Source: Alphaproteobacteria bacterium (GTDB lineage: Bacteria; Pseudomonadota; Alphaproteobacteria; Rhizobiales; Rhizobiaceae). From it: a DNA stretch of 11,214 nt. This document shows, in pieces, positions 1-6,745 of the stretch. A program made the position numbers and the translations under genes. The notes beneath the pieces were generated by a model, which worked only from the letters and a program-made list of their open reading frames with translations, had not been told where the DNA came from and did no database searches. Position 1 is the first letter of the stretch, and each line of letters starts with the position of its first letter. The stretch lies in NCBI GenBank assembly GCA_017308345.1, contig JAFKFE010000405.1, positions 1 through 11,214 on the forward strand. Direction: 5' to 3'.

Positions 1-11
1 CTTGTTGGCTC

Positions 12-650
12 ATGACCATGACCGCTCCGCATGCCGAACCGACGCCCGGCAATATCAAGGTGACGCGTTCGGACTGGATCAATATGGCGCTCGAGACGCT
101 GATCTCAGACGGCATCGGCAACGTGCGCGTGCTGACGCTCGGCCAGAAGCTCGGCGTCTCGCGCTCAAGCTTCTACTGGTATTTCAACAGCCGGCAGGAC
201 CTGCTCGACCAGTTGCTCAAGCATTGGCACGACACCAACACCACGGCGATCGTGGAGCGCGCCAGGCGTCCGGCCGAGACCATCATCATGGGCGTGATGA
301 ACGTGTTCGAATGCTGGGCCGACGAACGCCTGTTCGACCCCCGGCTCGATTTCGCCGTGCGCGAATGGGCCAGGCGCTCGGCTGATGTGCGGCGCATGAT
401 CGACCAGGCCGACGACGATCGCCTCACCGCCATCCGCGACATGTACCGCCGGCATGGCTATGACGACGAGGATGCCTTCATCCGCGCCCGCGTCCTCTAT
501 TACATGCAGATCGGTTATTACGTGCTCGACCTCAAGGAACCGGTCGAGGCGCGCGTCAGCCATCTCGCCGCCTATCTGCGTTCCTTCACCGGGCTGGAGC
601 CGAGCGAAGCGGATGTGGCGCATTTCATGCGCTTCATCGCGGCGCGGTGA
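12..650 (+). CDS. TetR/AcrR-family transcriptional regulator
   Basis: A 212-residue protein with a typical TetR layout. The N-terminal helix-turn-helix spans about residues 18-65, with the recognition-helix region SRSSFYWYFNSRQDLL at about 50-65, the tract in which most TetR proteins carry a Y-x-H/W/Y-F motif. The rest is a helical ligand-binding and dimerisation domain without a recognisable ligand signature. TetR proteins usually repress nearby or divergent genes and release DNA on binding a small molecule; the target here cannot be read from the sequence, because the upstream DNA lies outside the window. The start could be the ATG at 12 or the in-frame ATG two codons later, and no clear ribosome site is visible in the 11 bases available. 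The next gene on the same strand is a penicillin-binding protein about 165 bp away, with no sign of translational coupling. Family assignment is firm; the role is unknown. Confidence 0.9.
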   Translation: MTMTAPHAEPTPGNIKVTRSDWINMALETLISDGIGNVRVLTLGQKLGVSRSSFYWYFNSRQDLLDQLLKHWHDTNTTAIVERARRPAETIIMGVMNVFECWADERLFDPRLDFAVREWARRSADVRRMIDQADDDRLTAIRDMYRRHGYDDEDAFIRARVLYYMQIGYYVLDLKEPVEARVSHLAAYLRSFTGLEPSEADVAHFMRFIAAR

Positions 651-814
651 TATGAGGCCGTTCACGGCCAGGACATCACCGATCAACAAAGCTTGTGCTG
701 TTGCTTCGCTGCCCTTGTGAGCAGCCCTAAAATGGTCGATTAATCCTGCAGGGGTGGCGCTCGGAACTGTCCATGCAGTTTCCGGGCGAAAGTGCGTTGG
801 GGCGGAAGTCCGGA

Positions 815-2971
815 ATGGCAAGTCCTTCGAAACCAAGCAAGAGAAGAGGCCGGATCGCCTCGGCGCTGCTTGCCGTGGACGCGTGGCTCGATACCTCGCT
901 CTACGAGATCGGTTTCAAGGCGCGCGAATTCTGGGAAGCGGCGACCATCTTCTCGCGCCGTTTCCGCGTGCATGGCTGGCGCCGCGCCATCATCGAGGTG
1001 CTGAGCGAGGGCTTCACCATGGGCGCCGGCGGCTTCGTGGTGCTGCTCGCGCTCGCCATGCCCGCCTTCGACATCACCACCGGCGACTGGCGCAACCAGG
1101 GCGACTTCGCCGTCACCTTCCTCGACCGCTACGGCAACGAGATCGGCCAGCGCGGCATCATCCAGCGCGATTCCGTGCCGGTCGACGAGATGCCGGATAT
1201 CGTCATCAAGGCGGTGCTGGCAACGGAGGACCGCCGTTTCTTCGACCACTATGGCATCGATGTGCTCGGCCTGTCGCGCGCGCTCTTCGAGAACATGCGC
1301 GCCAATTCGGTGGTCCAGGGCGGTTCCAGCATCACGCAACAGCTCGCCAAGAACCTGTTCCTGTCCAACGAGCGCACCCTCGAGCGCAAGATCAAGGAAG
1401 CTTTCCTGTCGCTGTGGCTGGAGGCGAACCTGTCCAAGAAGGAGATCCTGCAGCTCTATCTCGACCGCGCCTATATGGGCGGCGGCACGTTCGGCATCGA
1501 GGCGGCCGCGGATTTCTATTTCGGCAAGAGCGTCAAGGACCTGAACCTCGCCGAGGCGGCGATGCTGGCCGGCCTGTTCAAGGCGCCGACCAAATACGCC
1601 CCGCACATCAACCTGCCGGCGGCGCGCGCGCGCGCCAATGTGGTGCTGTCAAACCTTGTCGACGCCGGCTTCATGACCGAAGGCCAGGTGCTGCAGGCGC
1701 GGCTGCATCCGGCCGACGTCGTCGACCGCGGCGAGCAGAAGAGCCCGGACTATTTCCTCGACTGGGCCTTCGACGAGGTCAAGAAGATCGCCAAGCCCGG
1801 CCAGCACTCGCTGGTCGCCCACACGACTTTCGACGCCAACATCCAGAAGGCCGCGGAAGAGTCGGTCGAGTTCCACCTGCGCCAGTTCGGCAAGGAATAC
1901 AACGTCACCGAGGGCGCGGTGGTGGTGATCGAGACCAACGGCGCGGTGCGCGCCATCGTCGGCGGCCGCGACTATGGCACCAGCCAGTTCAACCGCGCCA
2001 CCAAGGCGCTGCGCCAGACCGGCTCGTCCTTCAAGCCCTATGTCTATGCCACGGCCATGGAACATGGCTTCACGCCGGACTCTGTGGTTTCCGGCGGTCC
2101 GATCAGCTGGGGCAGCTGGTCGCCGCACAATTACAATGGCGGATCGGCCGGCAACGTCACGCTGCTGACCGCGATCGCCAAGTCGATCAACACCGTGCCT
2201 GTGCGGCTCGCAAAGGATTATCTCGGCATTCCCCCGATCAAGGCGATGGCCGAATCGATGGGTGTGGAATCACCGCTGGAATCGCACAAGACCATGGTGC
2301 TGGGCACCTCCGGCATGACGGTGATGGACCAGGCGACCGGATACAGCGTCTTTGCGCAGAACGGCATCGTCGGCACGCGGCACGGCATCACGCAGCTCGT
2401 CACGCGCACCGGCGAGGTCGTCTATGACTGGACCAAGGACGCGCCGCCGCCGCATCGGGTGCTGTCGGAAAAGGCGCTGAAATACATGAACACCATGCTG
2501 GCGGCGGTGCCGGCGATCGGCACGGCGCGCCGCGCCCAGCTTCCCAACATCGTGGTGGCCGGCAAGACCGGAACGACGCAGTCCTACCGCGACGCCTGGT
2601 TCGTCGGCTTCACCGGCAACTACACGGCCGCCGTCTGGCTCGGCAATGACGACTTCACGCCGACCAACAAGATGACCGGCGGTTCGCTGCCGGCGATGGT
2701 CTGGCAGCGGCTGATGGTCTATGCGCACCAGAACATCGACCTGAAGCCGATCCCCGGCCTCGATCATCCATTCGTCGATCCGGAGGTCGCCGCCAAGGCC
2801 GAGGAGGCCGCGAAGAAGAGTGCTGAGCAGGCGGCGGCGCAGGCCGAAGCCGAACGCCCGCCCGTGCTTTCCAGCCGCACCACCCAGACGCTGCGGGAAA
2901 TGACCAAGGCGTTCCAGGCCGCGCCCGTGCTCGATCCCCCCGCCCTGCCGGAGACGCTTTCGGCCCTTTAA
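815..2971 (+). CDS. Class A penicillin-binding protein (bifunctional glycosyltransferase/transpeptidase, PBP1A type)
   Basis: A 718-residue peptidoglycan synthase that polymerises lipid II and cross-links the stem peptides on the periplasmic face of the inner membrane. Residues 1-65 are basic and probably cytoplasmic, and one membrane segment lies at about 66-85. The GT51 domain follows: the ATEDRRFFDH motif with catalytic Glu138, then GGSSITQQLAKNLF and a later IEAAADFYFGK segment. The transpeptidase carries all three active-site motifs: SSFK with catalytic Ser404 and Lys407, SIN at 457-459 and KTGT at 584-587. The C-terminus (about 650-718) is an Ala/Glu/Lys-rich tail. I chose the ATG at 815 because GGAAG lies just upstream and the protein then begins MASPSKPSKR; an in-frame ATG at 773 would add 14 residues with a poorer ribosome site. 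The roughly 65-residue cytoplasmic stretch before the membrane anchor is longer than in classic PBP1A. Two DUF genes follow on the same strand about 80 bp downstream. Both activities look intact. Confidence 0.95.
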   Translation: MASPSKPSKRRGRIASALLAVDAWLDTSLYEIGFKAREFWEAATIFSRRFRVHGWRRAIIEVLSEGFTMGAGGFVVLLALAMPAFDITTGDWRNQGDFAVTFLDRYGNEIGQRGIIQRDSVPVDEMPDIVIKAVLATEDRRFFDHYGIDVLGLSRALFENMRANSVVQGGSSITQQLAKNLFLSNERTLERKIKEAFLSLWLEANLSKKEILQLYLDRAYMGGGTFGIEAAADFYFGKSVKDLNLAEAAMLAGLFKAPTKYAPHINLPAARARANVVLSNLVDAGFMTEGQVLQARLHPADVVDRGEQKSPDYFLDWAFDEVKKIAKPGQHSLVAHTTFDANIQKAAEESVEFHLRQFGKEYNVTEGAVVVIETNGAVRAIVGGRDYGTSQFNRATKALRQTGSSFKPYVYATAMEHGFTPDSVVSGGPISWGSWSPHNYNGGSAGNVTLLTAIAKSINTVPVRLAKDYLGIPPIKAMAESMGVESPLESHKTMVLGTSGMTVMDQATGYSVFAQNGIVGTRHGITQLVTRTGEVVYDWTKDAPPPHRVLSEKALKYMNTMLAAVPAIGTARRAQLPNIVVAGKTGTTQSYRDAWFVGFTGNYTAAVWLGNDDFTPTNKMTGGSLPAMVWQRLMVYAHQNIDLKPIPGLDHPFVDPEVAAKAEEAAKKSAEQAAAQAEAERPPVLSSRTTQTLREMTKAFQAAPVLDPPALPETLSAL

Positions 2972-3051
2972 AACCGCTCGCGCGTGAAGCCGGCTTGCCA
3001 CGGCACCCCGCACCGCGATATCCCGGGCAACTTCCTCTGTTTGCGGCTCTC

Positions 3052-3636
3052 ATGCTCAAGAACGCCATCCTGACGCTGCTTTCGCTTGCCATCGCCATCG
3101 GGCTTGGCGGCTACAGTGTCTGGTACGCGCTCAACGCGCAGGACGGTGTCGGCGCGATCCGCATCGGCCAATGGACCGCCTTCCCCGAAGTCGGAACGCT
3201 GGCCGCCGATCCCTACTCCAAGGCACGCGTGGCGCGCGAAGGCGTGCTGGCGCTCGGCCAGGCCGAAGGGCTTGCCTTCGTCGCCGAGCGCGACGATGCG
3301 GGCGAGCCGTTGAAGCGCGAATGCGCCTATACGATCGAAGGCGGGTATCCGACCGCCCGGTTCTGGACGCTCTATGCCGCCGACCAGTCGCTTGGGGTGA
3401 TCGACACCGGCAAGCCGAGGCAGTCGGCGCTGCAGTCCTACGAAGTGCTGCGCCAGCCAGACAATTCCGTCGTCATTTCCGTCGGCAGTCGCCCTGCCCC
3501 CGGCAACTGGCTACTCACCGGCGGCTCCGGCAGGATGTATTTCGTGCTGACCTTCTACGATACGCCGATCGCCTCGAGCACCGGCCTTTCCGACGTGACG
3601 CTGCCGCGCATCCTGAAGGCGGGCTGCAATGCGTAG
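3052..3636 (+). CDS. DUF1214 domain-containing membrane-anchored protein
   Basis: A 194-residue protein with an N-terminal membrane anchor at about residues 5-25 and the rest probably periplasmic. Segments I associate with DUF1214 are PYSKARVAREG in the first third, YTIEGGYPTARFWTLYA in the middle, and PGNWLLTGGSGRMYF followed by a TFYDTP segment near the C-terminus. The biochemical function of the family is unknown. In many bacteria DUF1254 and DUF1214 lie on one longer polypeptide; here they are separate, and the DUF1254 gene starts inside the last codons of this one, which implies translational coupling and probably a joint product. The ATG at 3052 is preferred because it places the hydrophobic anchor at the N-terminus; a TTG at 2995 would add 19 residues lacking hydrophobic or family character. 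The ribosome site is weak. The gene is co-directional with the PBP gene about 80 bp upstream. Confidence 0.87.
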   Translation: MLKNAILTLLSLAIAIGLGGYSVWYALNAQDGVGAIRIGQWTAFPEVGTLAADPYSKARVAREGVLALGQAEGLAFVAERDDAGEPLKRECAYTIEGGYPTARFWTLYAADQSLGVIDTGKPRQSALQSYEVLRQPDNSVVISVGSRPAPGNWLLTGGSGRMYFVLTFYDTPIASSTGLSDVTLPRILKAGCNA

Positions 3637-4177
3637 CCTGCTGCACGCCCTGATCCTCGGCCTACTCGGCGCGGGCATCGTGCATATCGTGGTGCTGTTC
3701 CTTGTGCCGGAATTCTCCGAACGCGATGCCTGGTCGCGTCTGGCGATGGCCTCCGACCTCTACAGGATGACGCGGCTGGACGCGGAGGCTGGCGGCGCGC
3801 CGGTGGTGAAATCGGTCGATCCGCTGTTTTATGCCGCCGCCTGCCGCTTCGACCTTGGCGACGGCCTTGTGCGGATTAGGGCGCCGGGCGACGTGCCCTT
3901 CTGGTCGGCCTCGGTCTACGACCGCAACGGCCACAACATCTATTCCTTCAACGACCACAACGCCAATGGCGGCAAGCTCGATGCGGTCGTCCTGACGCCG
4001 GCGCAGATGATCGATGTGCGGCGCGACCTTCCGGAGGATCTGCAAGGCGCGATCTTCGTCGAGGCACCGATCGAGGAAGGCATCTTCGTCGTCCGTGCCT
4101 TCGTGCCGGACGAGAGCTGGAAGCCTATCGTGTCGCGCTTCCTCGAGCAGAGCGGCTGCGAATTGCAGGACTACTGA
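3629..4177 (+). CDS. DUF1254 domain-containing membrane-anchored protein
   Basis: A 182-residue protein with an N-terminal hydrophobic anchor at about residues 6-26 ending in VLFLVPEF. The body resembles the DUF1254 family: VDPLFYAAACRFDL, a PFWSASVYDRNGHNIYSF stretch with its following NDHNANGG, and a C-terminal FVVRAFVPDESW segment. The ATG start overlaps the end of the DUF1214 gene by 8 bp (3629-3636), the classic arrangement for coupled translation, so the two proteins are likely made together and may form a complex; that last step is inference. The molecular function is not known. The gene ends 15 bp before the stop of a small gene on the opposite strand, and I see no clear terminator between them. 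Confidence 0.87.
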   Translation: MRSLLHALILGLLGAGIVHIVVLFLVPEFSERDAWSRLAMASDLYRMTRLDAEAGGAPVVKSVDPLFYAAACRFDLGDGLVRIRAPGDVPFWSASVYDRNGHNIYSFNDHNANGGKLDAVVLTPAQMIDVRRDLPEDLQGAIFVEAPIEEGIFVVRAFVPDESWKPIVSRFLEQSGCELQDY

Positions 4178-4192
4178 GAAAGGCAGGCCCGT

Positions 4193-4387
4193 TCAGTGAT
4201 GCGGCTTGGCGGGCGGCGGGGAGCCCGGCCTGTCGGAGCCGCCGTCGCCGGGCCGGGTCTCGCTGGCCTGCGGATGCAACTCATAGCGGACGCCGGGGAA
4301 AATAATGACCGCCGCCGCCGTATTGGTGTCGTGACTTGCTCGATTTACAGATGCCGCACGCGGCACAAAAGACAGGACCATGCCCAT
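4193..4387 (-). CDS. Small hypothetical protein with a VIIFPGVRYE motif
   Basis: A 64-residue minus-strand reading frame that starts MGMVLSFVPRAASVN and contains VIIFPGVRYE around residues 28-37, followed by a proline- and charge-rich tail ending PPPAKPHH. From memory, rhizobia encode short proteins with an N-terminal V(L/I)xFxPR segment and a later FFTGVRYER-like segment, and this matches that pattern; the function is unknown. GAGAGGA lies about 11 bases ahead of the ATG at 4387. The frame extends upstream to 4423, but the added 12 residues have no support. An 83-codon frame on the plus strand over the same DNA is arginine-rich and looks like a shadow. The gene converges on the DUF1254 gene and diverges from the DUF2336 gene. 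The call rests on motif recall and the ribosome site, so certainty is moderate. Confidence 0.6.
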   Translation of the reverse strand: MGMVLSFVPRAASVNRASHDTNTAAAVIIFPGVRYELHPQASETRPGDGGSDRPGSPPPAKPHH

Positions 4388-4460
4388 GGTTCGCGCATTC
4401 CTCTCGGTTTGACCGGAGCACAACGCAACGCCTCCAAAGTTGATTAAGAGGCGTAGAGGG

Positions 4461-4483
4461 TTAACGGAGCGCTAACGGATAGC
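4461..4483. promoter_or_regulatory. 11-bp tandem repeat with a near-CtrA half-site pattern in a divergent intergenic region
   Basis: Two adjacent 11-bp units, TAACGGAGCGC at 4462-4472 and TAACGGATAGC at 4473-4483, agree at 9 of 11 positions and put identical faces one helical turn apart. The same stretch reads TTAA-N7-CTAAC from 4461, one mismatch from the alphaproteobacterial CtrA consensus TTAA-N7-TTAAC. It lies between the divergent small gene (start 4387) and the DUF2336 gene (start near 4577), so it could control either. No matching -35/-10 pair is clear. Protein binding is inference only. Confidence 0.3.
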
Positions 4484-4576
4484 GGCTAATTTGATGTTTG
4501 TTTTCCCGAAGATGCGAAACCGGCCCGGCCGGATTGCGTGGGTTCGGGATTGTGTCGAGTATCGGGCGTATCCTCC

Positions 4577-5528
4577 GTGTCATCTTCGGATTTCAGGCAA
4601 ATCGCTATCCGGACCGAGGCGGGAAAGGCCGAAAGGCTGTTCCGCGCCGCCGTGTCGGCCTTCTGCTCGCTGACGCGCCCCTCGCGCCGCGAGATCGCCC
4701 AGCTCGAAGACCTGACGCTGCCGCTGTTCGACGACGTCTCTGTCGAGTCGCGCCGCTACGTCGCCGCCGCCCTGTCCGAATGTGACTACGCGCCACCCGC
4801 GCTGGTCAGGCGGCTGGCCGAGGAGCCGGTCGAGATCGCGGCCCCCCTGCTCACCCGCTCCAACGCGCTGAGCGACATCGACCTCATCGCGCTGATCGGC
4901 CGGCACGGGCTGCCGCATGCGCGCGCCATCGCGCGCCGCAAGGAACTGAACCCGACCATCGCCGACCTGATCCGCGCGCTGGAAAGGCCGACGCTGGTCA
5001 AGACGCGGCCGCCCGAGACGCTCACAAGGCTTGCGCCGAAACCGGAGCCCGCGGCCAAGGCGGACACCGGGCGTCCCGAGCCCGGCGAAGCAGTGCAGAA
5101 CGCGCGGCGCCGCCTGCGTTCGATGATGCGCCCTGCCGAAGAAAGCGCCGACATCAACACCTTCCTCGGCCAGCCGGCCTATGAGAGGTTGCGCGAGACG
5201 GCCCTGACCGGCAACGCGGCCTTCTTCCAGACCGCCCTTGCCGACGCGCTGGAGATCGACTTCGCGACGGCCCGCTCGGTGACGGGCCAGTCGAGCTACA
5301 CCGCATTGCTTGCGGCGCTGCGGGCCCTCGACCTCAGCGAGGGCGATCCGCCTGTTCCTCGACCGCTACCGGCTTCTGCACCGGGAGGCGGCGCTCGACA
5401 AGGTACGCGCCTGGAAGGCCGAGACCCTTTCGCGAGCCATCCGCGGCAAGGCTCCCGACACGATCGGCGACGAGCGACGCGACGCATCCAACAGCGACGA
5501 GGCGAGCTCCGGTCTCAAGGCGTCCTGA
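4577..5528 (+). pseudogene. DUF2336 domain-containing protein, frame broken near the 3' end
   Basis: The first 255 codons from the GTG at 4577 (or an in-frame GTG at 4538) give a coherent helical protein: FRQIAIRTEAGKAERLFRAA, then LTRPSRREIAQLEDLTLPLF, a long run of short helices and a charged linker, up to ALRALDLSE at 5341. This is the DUF2336 type, an alphaproteobacterial helical-repeat family of unknown function. Beyond 5341 the same frame becomes an Arg/Pro-rich stretch running to 5680 and over the 3' end of the convergent DUF1491 gene, which is not credible protein. The natural continuation, AIRLFLDRYRLLHREAALDK and onwards, lies in another frame from 5343 to the TGA at 5526-5528, with one unpaired G at 5342. 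Relatives, as I recall, carry about 20 more residues between the two parts, so a small out-of-frame deletion is more likely than a single inserted base. It may be a true pseudogene, a recent lesion or a sequencing error. Confidence 0.72.
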
Positions 5529-5588
5529 TACGACCTATTCCGCCGCCACCGAAAGAAGCTCTTCGACCGGAACGGCCCCCGCCTCGAT

Positions 5589-5882
5589 TTAGACCACCCA
5601 GATGTCGGGATCGAATTTCTTCTCCCGCTCCAGCCTTGCGTCGAAGGCCGAACCATCGTCGCCGGCATCGAGCAAGGTGAAGAAACGCTCGTCGGGCTTG
5701 GCCGAATCGTAGCTCGTCTGCGGCGCCGGCCCATAGAGGGCCACCTCCCCCATCCGCCCGCGCGACAACACGAAGACGGCGCCCGCCTCCGTCGCGCCGC
5801 GCTTGACGACCGCCGCAAAGCCGCCGGCGCCGAACACGCGGCGGACAAGGGCCGAGACCCAGAGATCGGTGGTTACGCGCAT
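5589..5882 (-). CDS. DUF1491 family protein
   Basis: A complete 97-residue protein starting MRVTTDLWVSALVRRVFGAG, the hallmark opening of the alphaproteobacterial DUF1491 family, followed by GGFAAVVKRGATEAGAVFVL, a short variable part and a C-terminal FDPDIWVV. It has no signal peptide or membrane segment, so it should be cytosolic. The function is unknown. It is the last gene of a minus-strand series, 71 bp after the peptidoglycan-binding protein gene, and probably shares the operon of the histidine kinase. It converges with the broken DUF2336 gene, whose intact-frame end lies 60 bp away. The ATG at 5882 matches the family start; the ribosome site is weak. Confidence 0.9.
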   Translation of the reverse strand: MRVTTDLWVSALVRRVFGAGGFAAVVKRGATEAGAVFVLSRGRMGEVALYGPAPQTSYDSAKPDERFFTLLDAGDDGSAFDARLEREKKFDPDIWVV

Positions 5883-5953
5883 GAGAAGGTTCCGGGCGAC
5901 ATGCGCGGTCCCTTACAGCATCGGCAACCAAACCGGAATGGCCGGAGACGGCT

Positions 5954-6745
5954 TCAGTTCGTCAGGCCGATCTCGCGCATCTTGACGTAGACGGCCTCGT
6001 CCGGCTCGCCGGTCTCGGGCAGGCCGAACAGGGCCTGGAATTCCTTGATCGCGGCCTTGGTGCGGGCGCCGACCTTGCCGTCGAGCTGCATGTCATTGTT
6101 GCCGAAAGCCTTGAGGCCAGCCTGGATCCTGACGATGCGGGCGTCGGGAGACAATGTGGGGTCGCTGGCCGGGGCCGAGACAGGAATTACCGATGGCTTG
6201 GCCGACTGCGTCGCGGCTGCCGCGTCGGCCGGGCGCGGCGCCGGATGCGGGATGGCCGCCGTCGTCTGGCGGGCGCCAAGCTGGTCGAGCAGCGCCGTGT
6301 CGATCTCGCCCGAGCCCGGCAGCCCGACTTTCAGCTGATAGGCCTGGATGGCCTTGCGGGTCGCCGGCCCCGTGAGACCATCGACCGTGCCGTCATAGAA
6401 GTTGAGGTCCTTCAGAATGCCTTGCACCTGCTGGACCACCGGATCCGGCTTGGCCACCGGCTGCGCCGGTGGCTGGCGCACGATGTTGATCGTGGTTTCC
6501 GGCTGGTCGGAGACGGTATGCGGAAAATTCTCGATGTTGCGGGTGGCGAAGAAGGCGCCTGTGTGCGGAAAGGGCTGATACCAGAGCGCGTTGGCCGAGA
6601 CGTAGAACAGCGTCACCAGGAAAGCGGTAGAACCGCCGACCAGAACCGGATTGCTTGCGATCAGCTGACCGACGGCAACCGCGCCCTCCGCAAGGACGCC
6701 GCGCTCGGGTTCGACCACCTTAGGCCGTTTTGCGGAGCGAGCCAT
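5954..6745 (-). CDS. Membrane-anchored protein with two peptidoglycan-binding (PG_binding_1) repeats
   Basis: A 263-residue protein. Residues 1-32 are basic and probably cytoplasmic; one membrane helix lies at about 33-56, including VLVGGSTAFLVTLFYVS. A Pro-rich spacer leads to two PG_binding_1-like repeats. The first, about 101-157, contains LNFYDGTVDGLTGPATRKAI; the second, about 200-260, contains LDGKVGARTKAAIKEFQ. They are joined by a Pro/Ala-rich linker. The layout suggests a single-pass protein that binds the wall from the periplasm; no catalytic domain is present. The start at 6745 has an excellent ribosome site (GGGGAG a few bases upstream), whereas the upstream ATG at 6763 would add six residues. 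The start lies 26 bp inside the end of the histidine kinase gene, so the two are translationally coupled. It may report or influence wall state for that kinase, which is inference. Confidence 0.92.
   Translation of the reverse strand: MARSAKRPKVVEPERGVLAEGAVAVGQLIASNPVLVGGSTAFLVTLFYVSANALWYQPFPHTGAFFATRNIENFPHTVSDQPETTINIVRQPPAQPVAKPDPVVQQVQGILKDLNFYDGTVDGLTGPATRKAIQAYQLKVGLPGSGEIDTALLDQLGARQTTAAIPHPAPRPADAAAATQSAKPSVIPVSAPASDPTLSPDARIVRIQAGLKAFGNNDMQLDGKVGARTKAAIKEFQALFGLPETGEPDEAVYVKMREIGLTN

Noticed and set aside
754..2427. Very long alternative frame over the penicillin-binding protein gene
   Set aside because: It is rich in Arg, Gly and Ala without domains and is explained by the high GC content of the real PBP gene.
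5342..5680. Continuation of the DUF2336 frame as a genuine Arg/Pro-rich C-terminus
   Set aside because: Its composition is that of GC-rich DNA read out of frame, it runs over the DUF1491 coding region, and a coherent protein continuation exists in another frame.
5883..5953. Terminator between the peptidoglycan-binding protein gene and DUF1491
   Set aside because: The only symmetry, CCGG-aatgg-CCGG, has four-base arms and no strong T tract; read-through into DUF1491 is more likely.
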